Shown piece by piece: positions 36,138 to 45,400 of a DNA stretch of 64,000 bases. Both the position numbers and the translations under genes were made by a program. The notes beneath the pieces are model-generated. The model searched no databases. It saw only the letters and a list, made by a program, of their open reading frames with translations, and was not told where the DNA came from. The DNA comes from Bacteroidota bacterium (GTDB lineage Bacteria > Bacteroidota > Bacteroidia > NS11-12g > UBA9320): positions 1 through 64,000 of the forward strand of contig CANIKO010000011.1 of assembly GCA_947468275.1 (NCBI GenBank), in the 5' to 3' direction. How positions within the stretch are numbered: position 1 is the stretch's first letter; each line of letters starts with the position of its first letter.

Positions 36138-36239
36138 GGCTGGTTTCTTCACCATCCGAAATACTTATATCTTTTTTAGAATTACATTTAACAAATATCA
36201 TTTCTTAGGTTTAGTTTCATTAGTTGAAGACACCGACGG
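36138..36239. repeat. Inverted pair of dispersed hairpin-like repeats
   Basis: The reverse complement of 36138-36168 matches 13285-13315 at 26/31 positions. A shorter copy in the other orientation lies at 36223-36239 (GTTGAAGACACCGACGG). The pair could form a long imperfect stem around a loop of roughly 55 nt, like a small non-autonomous element. It is intergenic between DUF2795 and the lytic transglycosylase. Confidence 0.4.
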
Positions 36240-36262
36240 ATTATAAAAATGATGCTTGTTTG

Positions 36263-37171
36263 CTATAAGGGCAATAAAATCTGATAAGACTTCCTGCTTT
36301 TATTGGGCAAGGATTTATCGCGCAACCAAGGATTTAATTGTTTTAAAATTTTATAATTTGTGCCTTGGGATTTAGCAAAAATAGCGAGAGTATGGAGCGT
36401 TGAATCGATGGTCTCTTTTTTGGTAGAAATTAATTTATAGTAATCTTCAGGTTTCAAATACAAGCCATACAACTCAGGATTTTCAAAAATTAATTTGTAA
36501 GCCGAAATTCTAAAAATATATCGAGAGGTTTCTTCATTTAAATGTAAATCGTAAAATGAGTTAACTTCTTGCGAGGCTAAATCTCTTAAAATACCATTGA
36601 ACCCTCTATTATAACTAGCCGCAGTTAAAGTCCAGTTATTAAATTTTGCATAACTTTCTTTGAAGTACAAACAAGCCGCTCGTGTTGATTTTTCCAAGTG
36701 ATAACGTTCATCTACAAAGTCATTTATTTCTAAATTATAGGATTTAGCAGGCTCTTCCATCAATTGCCAAAACCCTTTGGCTCCGGCCGGGCTACTAACA
36801 TTACTTAAACCGCTTTCAGCCACACATAAATATTTAAAGTCTTCAGGTATTTCGTATTCCGCTAAAATGGGTTCAATAATGGAAAAATATTTACGGCTTC
36901 GTTTCATCAACATCATTGTATTGGATTGCCAAAAAACGGTGGCCATAAGTTCCCTATCCATCCGTTCCTTAATATCCTGCTCATTAATTGGCATTTTTTC
37001 ACCCGCGAATACGATGGTCGTCGGAAGATAAGGTGTTTTTATTTTATAACTTTCGGTAAATAGAGCTTTATATTTATCAGTATCAGCCAAACTAAAGGCA
37101 AATAATAGAAATAAGCACCCAGAACCAAATGCAATAAGGTAGTTGCGATTAATGATTTTAAACAAGTTCAT
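36263..37171 (-). CDS. Lytic transglycosylase (SLT domain)
   Basis: This 302-residue protein has an N-terminal membrane segment or signal (residues 10-28). An SLT fold follows, with catalytic Glu119 in CVAESGLSN, then SPAGAKGFWQLM, the motif AACLYFKESYAKFNNWTLTAASYNRG and YIFRISAYKLI. It cleaves peptidoglycan glycan strands non-hydrolytically. The C-terminal stretch (STLHTLAIFAKSQGTNYKILKQLNPWLRD) looks like the start of a LysM-type domain, and the protein ends soon after. It overlaps the upstream GGGP synthase gene by 14 nt. Confidence 0.88.
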   Translation of the reverse strand: MNLFKIINRNYLIAFGSGCLFLLFAFSLADTDKYKALFTESYKIKTPYLPTTIVFAGEKMPINEQDIKERMDRELMATVFWQSNTMMLMKRSRKYFSIIEPILAEYEIPEDFKYLCVAESGLSNVSSPAGAKGFWQLMEEPAKSYNLEINDFVDERYHLEKSTRAACLYFKESYAKFNNWTLTAASYNRGFNGILRDLASQEVNSFYDLHLNEETSRYIFRISAYKLIFENPELYGLYLKPEDYYKLISTKKETIDSTLHTLAIFAKSQGTNYKILKQLNPWLRDKSLPNKSRKSYQILLPL

Positions 37172-37883
37172 TTAATAATTCAGGGTTATTTTCCAAAGCG
37201 GTACCTATTACTACCATTGTGGCTCCGGATTCAAAAGCACGGTTTATATCTTCTTGAGTTTTTAGTCCTCCACCAATAATTAGAGGCAAAGTGGTATGCA
37301 GCCGCACTGATTTTATTATTTCAGCAGATACTTGATTGGCAGCTCCGCTTCCACCATCTAGATACAATAATTTCATACCCAACTGTTCGGCAGCTAACGC
37401 CGTGGCAGCAGCCAACATTGGTTTATCAGCTGGAAGCGGTGGGGTAAAACTAATATAGGAAGCTGTGGTTTGCCTACCACCGTCAATTAACATATAACCC
37501 GTTGGCAATATTTCAAGTCCTGAAGCCTTCAATCGAAATGCAGACTCAACATGTTTTCCAATTAATAAGTCCGCATTTCTCCCTGAAACTAAAGATAGCA
37601 GAAGAATTGCATCGGCATTATTATTTATTTGCTGGCCTGTACCAGGAAATATTATAACCGGAATTTTACTTTTTTCTTTAATAAACAGGATTGTTTCTTC
37701 AATTTTGCCTTCGCTTAACAAACTCCCTCCTACTAATAAAAAATCAATAGCTTTTTGGTTACATAGAGATAACAATTTCCCCAACTGTCCAAAATTTCGG
37801 TTATCAGGATCAATCAATACCGAAACAAGTTTATTGTTAGTGTTGAATGCTGTTAACATTATATCCAAGATGCCTTTGTTCAT
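37158..37883 (-). CDS. Geranylgeranylglyceryl-phosphate synthase family protein
   Basis: This 241-residue TIM-barrel prenyltransferase joins a prenyl diphosphate to glycerol-1-phosphate in archaeal-type lipid synthesis. It shows VSVLIDPDNRN, DFLLVGGSLL, IIFPGTGQQINNNADAILLLSLVSGRN, YLDGGSGAANQVSAEII and LIIGGGLKTQEDINRAFESGATMVVIGTA. Many Bacteroidota have this homologue, and related bacterial enzymes are active in vitro. The lipid it makes here is unknown. It is first in an operon with a lytic transglycosylase (14-nt overlap). Confidence 0.88.
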   Translation of the reverse strand: MNKGILDIMLTAFNTNNKLVSVLIDPDNRNFGQLGKLLSLCNQKAIDFLLVGGSLLSEGKIEETILFIKEKSKIPVIIFPGTGQQINNNADAILLLSLVSGRNADLLIGKHVESAFRLKASGLEILPTGYMLIDGGRQTTASYISFTPPLPADKPMLAAATALAAEQLGMKLLYLDGGSGAANQVSAEIIKSVRLHTTLPLIIGGGLKTQEDINRAFESGATMVVIGTALENNPELLNELV

Positions 37884-38149
37884 TGAAGGTTTTAAAAAAT
37901 TAATATGTTTTGCAAATTAAAGGCCAAAATGCGAGAATTCTTGCTAAAAATTGACTTAAAAATTTGTTTTCAACAGTGTATCGAATTCGATTTTTCGTAA
38001 CTTTATGTTAACTTTAAGGCAGTTTTTTAAACTTAATGTGGAAAACACAAATATAATTACTTCTCAAATTTTGTCACCTTTGGATAAAAACTCTGAAACT
38101 TTTATTACAGAGTAGAAACCCTTTAAAATCAATTTATTAAAAATATATT

Positions 38150-41100
38150 ATGACCAAAACTACCTCAAAATTATCAAAAGGTTTGAAATTTAATCGCCAT
38201 TTCACTCGTGATGGGATAAAACCGGAAGATATGTTCACCTTCGATTTGCGAACATCCGTTATTAAAAATCCTGATGGTGGAATTGTTTTTAAAATGGACG
38301 ATATTGAGGTTCCTAACTTTTGGTCACAAGTAGCTACAGATATTTTAGCCCAAAAATATTGCCGTAAAGCAGGGGTACCCATGCCAGATGGAACTACCGG
38401 TTCTGAAACATCTATAAAGCAAGTAGCCCACCGCATGGCTAATTGCTGGAGGACTTGGGGCGAGCAATACAACTATTTTGCCTCCAAACAGGATGCCGAT
38501 ATTTTTTATGAAGAATTGGTGTACAGCATCATTGCACAGCAAGCTGCCCCTAATTCACCACAATGGTTCAATACCGGATTATTTACATCGTATGGCATAG
38601 CCGGGACCCCACAAGGGCACTACTATATAGATGATGAAAGCGGAAAGTTAACACGTTCTACCTCCGCCTATGAAAGACCTCAACCTCACGCTTGTTTTAT
38701 CTTATCAGTAGATGATGATTTGGTAAATGAAGGAGGAATCATGGATCTTTGGATTCGTGAAGCTCGTATTTTCAAATATGGCTCAGGAGTTGGAACCAAC
38801 TTCTCAAAAATAAGAGGTGCTAAAGAAAAACTTTCTGGAGGTGGCAGTTCAAGCGGCCTTATGTCATTTCTTAAAATTGGTGACCGTGCAGCTGGAGCCA
38901 TCAAATCGGGAGGAACGACTCGTCGCGCCGCCAAAATGGTTTGCCTTGATTTGGATCATCCTGAAATAATGGAATTTATTAACTGGAAAGTTCAGGAAGA
39001 GAAAAAAGTTAAAGTATTAATTGACGCAGGCTACTCTTCACATTACGAAGGAGAGGCATACCAGACCATTGCAGGCCAAAACTCAAACAACTCCGTACGA
39101 ATACCTAATAAATTTTTTGAAGCCCTTAAACAAGGTGCTGATTGGGAATTAACAGCCCGTAGTACAGGAAAAGTTATTGATAAAATTCCAGCAGAAAAAG
39201 TTTGGGATGATATCGCTTTTGCAGCATGGGCTTGTGCTGATCCTGGAGTTCAATTTGATACCATTATCAATGATTGGCATACTTGCCCTGAAGGCGGAAC
39301 TATTAATGCTTCCAATCCATGCTCGGAATATATGTTCCTCGACAATACGGCTTGTAACTTAGCATCTCTAAACCTTCGTAAATTTTTTAAAGAAGATAAA
39401 TTAGAGTTTGATATTCCATCATTAGAGTATGCGTGCCGTTTATGGACTGTAGTTTTAGAAGTTTCTGTTTTAATGGCTCAGTTCCCTTCTAAAGAAGTGG
39501 CTAAATTATCGTATGAATATAGAACACTTGGTTTGGGTTATGCTAATTTAGGTTCTGTATTGATGATTTCAGGAATTCCGTATGATAGCGAAAAAGCAAC
39601 CGCTATTTGTGGAGCTGTATCGGCGATAATGACGGGTGTTTCATACGCCACCTCAGCAGAGATGGCCCAATTCCTTGGACCATTCAAGCAATTTGCAAAA
39701 AACAAAAAACATATGATGCGTGTGATGAGAAATCATCGTTATGCCGCATATAACACTCCATTGGCTTACGAAGGATTAAGCGTGCCGGCCAAAGGAATTA
39801 ATCCTGCCTATTGCCCTGACGATCTTTTAAAAGCCGCTTGCAATGCCTGGGATACTGCAGTGCAGAATGGTGAAAAATGGGGATACAGAAATGCTCAAGC
39901 CACTGTAATTGCTCCAACAGGAACGATAGGTTTGGTAATGGATTGCGATACCACTGGTATTGAACCTGATTTTGCTTTGGTTAAATTTAAAAAATTATCC
40001 GGTGGTGGTTACTTTAAAATCGTAAATGAAAGTATTCCATTATCCCTTAAAAATTTGGGATACAATACCAATCAAATAAATGATATTGTAAATTATGCCA
40101 AAGGCCATGCAACACTTACGGGTTGCCCATATATCAATCCTGAAACATTATTAGCCAAAGGATTTACCCACGAAGATTTAGCAACAATTGAAGCTCAATT
40201 ATTATCAGCATTCCAAATAGAATTTGTCTTCAACCGATTCACATTAGGTGATAAAACATTGCAAAGCCTTGGATTCATACCTGAAAAATACGAACACCAA
40301 GACTTCAACCTATTACGTGAGTTAGGATTTACCTACAAACAGATTCAAGAAGCGAACGATTTCGTTTGCGGAACGATGACAGTAGAAGGAGCTCCACTGC
40401 TTAAAGATAAAGATTTACCGGTGTTTGATTGCGCCAATAAATGTGGTGAAACCGGAACTCGTTATATTCATCCACACGCCCATATACGTATGATGGCTGC
40501 TGCGCAACCATTTATTTCAGGTGCCATTTCTAAAACCATTAATCTGCCAAACGAAGCTAGTGAGGCTGATATTAAATCTTGTTACCTTCTAAGTTGGGAA
40601 TCAGGCTTAAAAGCCAATGCCCTTTACCGTGACGGTTGCAAATTATCTCAACCTTTATCTAATAAATCTGATAATAAAAAAGAAGACGAAGTAACAGAAG
40701 CAGCTATAGATAAAGCTGTTGGAGAAAATGCAGAGGTAAAACTAAGTGAACTTACTCCTGAAATGATATTAGATGCAGCTAAAAAGTTAATGGACCAATC
40801 CATTGGTACTGACTTTAAATCGGCTTTATCCAATATAGTTCACCGTAAAAAATTACCTCACAAACGCCACGGATTTACCCAAAAAGCTAAGGTAGGCGGA
40901 CACACAATTTTTGTAAGAACCGGCGAATATGATGATGGAAAATTAGGCGAAATATTTATTGATATGCACCGCGAAGGAGCTACCTTCCGTTCATTAATGA
41001 ACTGTTTTTCAATTGCAGTTTCAATAGGTTTGCAGTATGGTGTGCCATTGGAAGAATATGTAGATAAATTCACTTTCACACGTTTCGAACCTTCTGGTTT

Positions 41101-41485
41101 TGTGGAAGGACACGATAATATCAAGAACGCTACTTCAATTGTTGACTATATTTTCAGAATGCTAGGGTTTGAATATTTGCATATGAATGAATTAGTGCAA
41201 ATACAACCAACAAACCAACAAAGCGTTGCCACACCAAAACCAATTATTATTAAAGACCTTCCTTTAACGATTGAAGATGAACCAGAGTTTGCTTCTTCAA
41301 ATTCATCGGATATTCAAAAGGATATTGAAGGATATAAGGCCGCCCAAACAACAAGTGGCACCGACGCTTACCTTAGAAGCATGCAAAGTGATGCCCCTGC
41401 GTGTAACGTTTGCGGACACTTAACGGTTAGAAGCGGCACATGTTACAAATGCCTTAATTGCGGTAATTCATTGGGTTGTAGTTAA
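38150..41485 (+). CDS. nrdJ: Adenosylcobalamin-dependent ribonucleoside-diphosphate reductase (class II)
   Basis: This 1111-residue B12-dependent ribonucleotide reductase makes deoxynucleotides with or without oxygen. Recognisable parts are [23 protein letters not shown], the active-site strand [21 protein letters not shown] and [23 protein letters not shown]. The extended C-terminal half has [30 protein letters not shown]. The end carries four cysteines in [20 protein letters not shown], then CS at the very C-terminus. These are likely the zinc site and the shuttle cysteines that re-reduce the active site. It is a single gene followed by a strong terminator. No cobalamin riboswitch is evident upstream. 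Confidence 0.94.
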   Translation: MTKTTSKLSKGLKFNRHFTRDGIKPEDMFTFDLRTSVIKNPDGGIVFKMDDIEVPNFWSQVATDILAQKYCRKAGVPMPDGTTGSETSIKQVAHRMANCWRTWGEQYNYFASKQDADIFYEELVYSIIAQQAAPNSPQWFNTGLFTSYGIAGTPQGHYYIDDESGKLTRSTSAYERPQPHACFILSVDDDLVNEGGIMDLWIREARIFKYGSGVGTNFSKIRGAKEKLSGGGSSSGLMSFLKIGDRAAGAIKSGGTTRRAAKMVCLDLDHPEIMEFINWKVQEEKKVKVLIDAGYSSHYEGEAYQTIAGQNSNNSVRIPNKFFEALKQGADWELTARSTGKVIDKIPAEKVWDDIAFAAWACADPGVQFDTIINDWHTCPEGGTINASNPCSEYMFLDNTACNLASLNLRKFFKEDKLEFDIPSLEYACRLWTVVLEVSVLMAQFPSKEVAKLSYEYRTLGLGYANLGSVLMISGIPYDSEKATAICGAVSAIMTGVSYATSAEMAQFLGPFKQFAKNKKHMMRVMRNHRYAAYNTPLAYEGLSVPAKGINPAYCPDDLLKAACNAWDTAVQNGEKWGYRNAQATVIAPTGTIGLVMDCDTTGIEPDFALVKFKKLSGGGYFKIVNESIPLSLKNLGYNTNQINDIVNYAKGHATLTGCPYINPETLLAKGFTHEDLATIEAQLLSAFQIEFVFNRFTLGDKTLQSLGFIPEKYEHQDFNLLRELGFTYKQIQEANDFVCGTMTVEGAPLLKDKDLPVFDCANKCGETGTRYIHPHAHIRMMAAAQPFISGAISKTINLPNEASEADIKSCYLLSWESGLKANALYRDGCKLSQPLSNKSDNKKEDEVTEAAIDKAVGENAEVKLSELTPEMILDAAKKLMDQSIGTDFKSALSNIVHRKKLPHKRHGFTQKAKVGGHTIFVRTGEYDDGKLGEIFIDMHREGATFRSLMNCFSIAVSIGLQYGVPLEEYVDKFTFTRFEPSGFVEGHDNIKNATSIVDYIFRMLGFEYLHMNELVQIQPTNQQSVATPKPIIIKDLPLTIEDEPEFASSNSSDIQKDIEGYKAAQTTSGTDAYLRSMQSDAPACNVCGHLTVRSGTCYKCLNCGNSLGCS

Positions 41486-41506
41486 ATTACATTTCAAATA
41501 AACTTT

Positions 41507-41539
41507 AAAAATCCCGGCTTTTTGGTCGGGATTTTTTTA
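41507..41539 (+). terminator. Intrinsic terminator of nrdJ
   Basis: The stem ATCCCG/CGGGAT, extended by inner G-T and C-G pairs around a T-rich loop, is followed by a run of seven T. It starts 22 nt after the nrdJ stop. Confidence 0.85.
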
Positions 41540-41553
41540 TTCTAAAATTTTGT

Positions 41554-41583
41554 TTTGAAAACCTTTAAAAAAAATTATTTTTG
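41554..41583 (+). promoter_or_regulatory. Promoter TTTG-N18-TATTTTTG of the tRNA gene
   Basis: TTTG (41554-41557), an 18-nt spacer, then TATTTTTG (41576-41583) match the Bacteroidota vegetative consensus. Transcription would start about 41588, 10 nt before the tRNA. Confidence 0.75.
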
Positions 41584-41597
41584 CACTCCTCTAAATC

Positions 41598-41674
41598 GGG
41601 CCTATAGCTCAGTTGGTTAGAGCACCTGACTCATAATCAGGTGGTCCCTGGTTCGAGCCCAGGTGGGCCCACCA
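41598..41674 (+). tRNA. tRNA with CAU anticodon (Ile2 or Met)
   Basis: This is a 77-nt cloverleaf with encoded CCA. The acceptor stem GGGCCTA pairs with TGGGCCC (one G-T pair), with discriminator A. The anticodon stem CCTGA/TCAGG holds the loop CTCATAA, giving anticodon CAT, and TTCGAG lies in the T loop. The acceptor and D-arm start GGGCCTATAGCTCAG resembles tRNA-Ile(GAU). An Ile2 tRNA, whose C34 is changed to lysidine, is therefore a real alternative to elongator Met. A terminator hairpin follows 8 nt later. Confidence 0.92.
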
Positions 41675-41682
41675 ACAAAGAC

Positions 41683-41710
41683 AAGGGCTTCAGAAATGAA
41701 GCCCTTTTTT
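41683..41710 (+). terminator. Intrinsic terminator of the tRNA gene
   Basis: AAGGGCTTC and GAAGCCCTT form a perfect 9-bp stem with loop AGAAAT, followed by T residues. It starts 8 nt after the tRNA CCA end. Confidence 0.9.
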
Positions 41711-41941
41711 ATTGGTCGAAAATTTAAATAACCCATTAATTCGCCATTCCCGGATCAGGGACAATATTTCTTTAAATTTTTAGCAAAAAGAGATTTTTTT
41801 CATAAAATCACTTCAATTATTATCTGTTAATTTTCAATCTGTCTATGATTTTATTCATACACATGAATTAACTTTTCATATACAATTTTTAACACTTTAG
41901 TAACATTTTTTATGTAAGATAAAAATGCAAGTTAATCTTCG

Positions 41942-41965
41942 AATCTAAATCTAAATCTAAATCTT
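41942..41965 (+). repeat. Hexanucleotide tandem repeat (AATCTA)3 AATCTT
   Basis: Four 6-nt units lie directly against the ATG at 41966, where a ribosome-binding region would be. Copy-number change would alter the leader by multiples of 6 nt without changing frame, so it could tune translation or mark a slippage site. Confidence 0.75.
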
Positions 41966-42415
41966 ATGAAAAAAACTAAACTAAACAAAAAACTATTGCC
42001 AAAATTATTGGTGGTTTTTATTCTGACTTTGATGTTTCTAAAGCCATCTGAAATTAAGGCATCATCCTTTTCTGAAAATTCAGTTGATTCAACTTGGACG
42101 TTGGATACCTCTGTAAATAATGTTGATTGCTATTACAAGATTTCCAATTGTAATGGAATTAGTGTTATTTATTTAATTTTTAATAACAAAAATTCATCTG
42201 ATGTAAAAATAAGTTGGGATGATGTAGTATTCACACAATTTGAAAACTCAGAGGAATTTGCTAACAAAAAAGAACTTGTTCTGCAATCTGGTGAATCCTC
42301 ATCTAATGATTGCAATAGCTCAAGTGGAAAATGTGTTGTTCGAGGTGACCAACTTACATTTCCTTATATTCCTGTTTTTAAGAAATATAAATTTTCAAAG
42401 GTTACAGTTAAGTAA
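41966..42415 (+). CDS. Small secreted protein upstream of the giant adhesin, unknown
   Basis: This 149-residue protein is not recognised. A basic start (MKKTKLNKKLLPK) and hydrophobic stretch make a signal peptide, cleaved near KAS-SF (about residue 34). The mature part has a few cysteines and beta-strand-like runs (CYYKISNCNGISVIYLIF, SGKCVVRGDQLTFPY). It ends 20 nt before the 1854-residue T9SS adhesin gene, so the two are probably co-transcribed and may work together at the surface. Confidence 0.7.
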   Translation: MKKTKLNKKLLPKLLVVFILTLMFLKPSEIKASSFSENSVDSTWTLDTSVNNVDCYYKISNCNGISVIYLIFNNKNSSDVKISWDDVVFTQFENSEEFANKKELVLQSGESSSNDCNSSSGKCVVRGDQLTFPYIPVFKKYKFSKVTVK

Positions 42416-42435
42416 AAATTTAAAAATCGACAATT

Positions 42436-45400
42436 ATGAAAAATATATACTCATTATTAAAAACCATCGCAACTTGTTTACTTTTTATTATAATATCAGT
42501 AAGCAACAGTAAAGCGCAGGATAGCAAAGGAAATAACTTCTGGCTTATGTTTCCTACTAATTATAACGGAAGTGGAGCTCTAAAGCTATTCATCACATCG
42601 CCCGTAAATACATCTGGAACTATTTCAGGGGCTACGTTTTCAAACATTACTTTTACAGTAACAGCGAACACAGTAACTACTGTTACATTACCTACATCAT
42701 TAAATGTGCATACTAACAATACGGTAGATAACACAGGATTTCATGTTGTTTCAAATGATGATATTACCGTTTATGGCTTAAATTATATTCAATACACCAC
42801 CGATGCTTATCTGGCATTTCCAAAAGATGCCTTAGGTACCGATTATTTGGTTATGAGTTATGGTGGAGGGGTTTCTTCAATATTAGGGGTAGTTGCTACT
42901 GAAAACTCAACATCAGTTACTATCACTTTACCTGGTCAAAGTCCTACAAGCAGAACTATGAATCAGGGACAATCATTACAATTATCTGCAAGTGATGTTA
43001 CAGGAACAGTTATTACTTCAGATAAACCTATTGGTGTATTTGGTGCAAATGCATGTACAAATATTCCTTCAACTGCATCTGCATGTGATCATATTTGCGA
43101 AATGATTCCTCCTACTTCTACTTATGGTAAAAAGTTTGCCACAGTTCCATTAAAAAGTAGAACAGGTGGAGATACTTGGCGTTTTATGGCTTCACAAAAT
43201 AGCACCACTATAACAATAAATGGGACTGCTCAAACTGCTATCAATAAAGGACAGTTTATAGAAAAAGTTCTTACAACAAGATCTGTAATAGAGTCGGATA
43301 AACCAATTCTTGTTGCTCAATATTCCAATGGATTAAATTTTGATAATACGGTAGGTGACCCATTTATGATGTTAATTCCACCAGTTGAACAATTTTTACC
43401 TTCGTATACCTTATCAACAGTTTCAGGGTTTACCAATCATTACGTAAATATTGTTGCTCCAACATCTGTCGTTGGTTCTGTTACAAAAGATGGAACAGCA
43501 ATTTCTGCGGGTTTATTTAGTGCTATTGGGTCTTCAGGTTATTCTGGAGCTCAGGTTGATGTAAGTGATGGTTCTCACACATTTGCTTCATCCCTTCCTT
43601 TCGGTGCATTTGCTTATGGTTTTACAGGATATGATTCTTATGGGTATGCAGGTGGACAATCATTCTCACCAGTTGCTACTGTAGCAAATTTAGATCTTTC
43701 ACCTGCCACAGGTTCAGCCCATTTTAATACAAATCAATGTTGGACCGCAACAGTTACCGACCAATATAATGCTCCTGTGGCAGATGTCAAAGTAGATTTT
43801 GATATTACCGGTGTAAATAGTGCCCAATCAGGATTTGCTAATACCAATTCAAGTGGCGTAGCCACCTTTTGTTATGCCGGTGCTAATGGTGGTAATGATG
43901 CCATAAATGCACATGTTGGATCAATTGCTGATAATGCTACATTTACTTGGATTTCATGCGTACCACCAACTATAACTTGTCCTTCAAATATTTCAGTTGA
44001 TAATTCCACTGGTGAATGTGGTGCTAATGTTACATTTGAAGCAACTGCAACCGGAACTTCACCAACTATTGCCTACTCTCCTGCCTCTGGAAGTTTCTTT
44101 GCAGTGGGCACTACAACTGTTACTGCAACTGCTAACAATTCTTGCGGAACGGATGTATGTACTTTTGATGTAACCGTTAAAGATACTGAAAAACCTAATG
44201 CACTTTGTAAAAATAAAACAATCCAACTTGACAATACTGAGACTGCATCCATTACAGCAAATGATTTGGATAATGGTTCAAATGATGCTTGTGGTATTAA
44301 ATCTCTTGGTATTAGTAAATCATCTTTTGACTGTTCAAATTTTGGTGCTAATTATTTAACCTTAACGGTGACAGATAATAATAACAATGTATCTACTTGC
44401 CAAGACACCGTTACGATATTAAGAGACTTGGTTTTTGATTATTCAATAACAAGTCCGGTTGAAGAGTGTTCAAAGGTTACCATTAAATGGCATGGAGGTT
44501 GCTCAGGCTGGAATGTTAATATTACTTTGATTGATAGTGCATCTTTTACCGTTCAAACTTATGTGGCAAGTAATATTGCAAATTCAGGATCATATACTTG
44601 GACTTTACCTTCTTGCATACCAGCGGGTAGATATTATTTCTATATTGAAGAAGTATCAAGAACTACAACCTGGACTTATGGTACTTCTGTTTTTACCATA
44701 AACAATACCGCCCCAACAATTACAACTCAAGCTTCTAATTCAACAGTGGAATGTGATGGTCATGGAAATACATCTGATTTAAACACTTGGCTAGCTAATA
44801 ACGGTGGAGCTTCTGCCACTGATGCTTGCGGTGGACTAACTTGGTCAAATAATTTCTCAGCCTTAAGCGATGAATGCGGCGCTACAGGTTCAGCAACCGT
44901 AACCTTTACTGCAAAAGATGCCTGTGGAAATCCTTCTACAACAACTGCTACCTTCAAAATTGAAGATACTACTGCTCCATCAATTACAACAAAAGCTTCT
45001 AACTCAACCGTAGAATGTGATGGTCAAGGAAATACTTCAGCTTTAAATACTTGGCTTGTTAATCATGGTGGAGCCTCTGCTTCTGATGCTTGTAGTGGAG
45101 TTACATGGTCTAACGACTTTTCTGCTTTGAGTGATGATTGCGGTGCTACAGGTAGTGCTAAAGTGAAATTTACTGCAACTGATGATTGCGGTAATAAATC
45201 AACAACAACCGCCATCTTCAAAATTGAAGATACAACGGCTCCAACAATTACAACATCAACTGGTTCGCTAGATGCTAATTTAGAATGTTCTGATGCTTCA
45301 GGAATTGCTTCTGCTTTGGCTGAAGCTCCTGCCGCAACTGATAATTGCACGTCTAATCCAACTCGTAGTTTGATTACTGATAATACCTATAATACTATAA

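Noticed and set aside
37980-37991. 12-bp perfect palindrome ATCGAATTCGAT upstream of nrdJ as an operator
   Set aside because: Six independent paired positions are expected several times by chance in 64 kb, and no second copy or nearby regulator supports it.
37884-38149. Cobalamin riboswitch upstream of the B12-dependent ribonucleotide reductase
   Set aside because: I looked for the B12 box and an extended structured leader and saw neither; the region is plain A+T-rich sequence.
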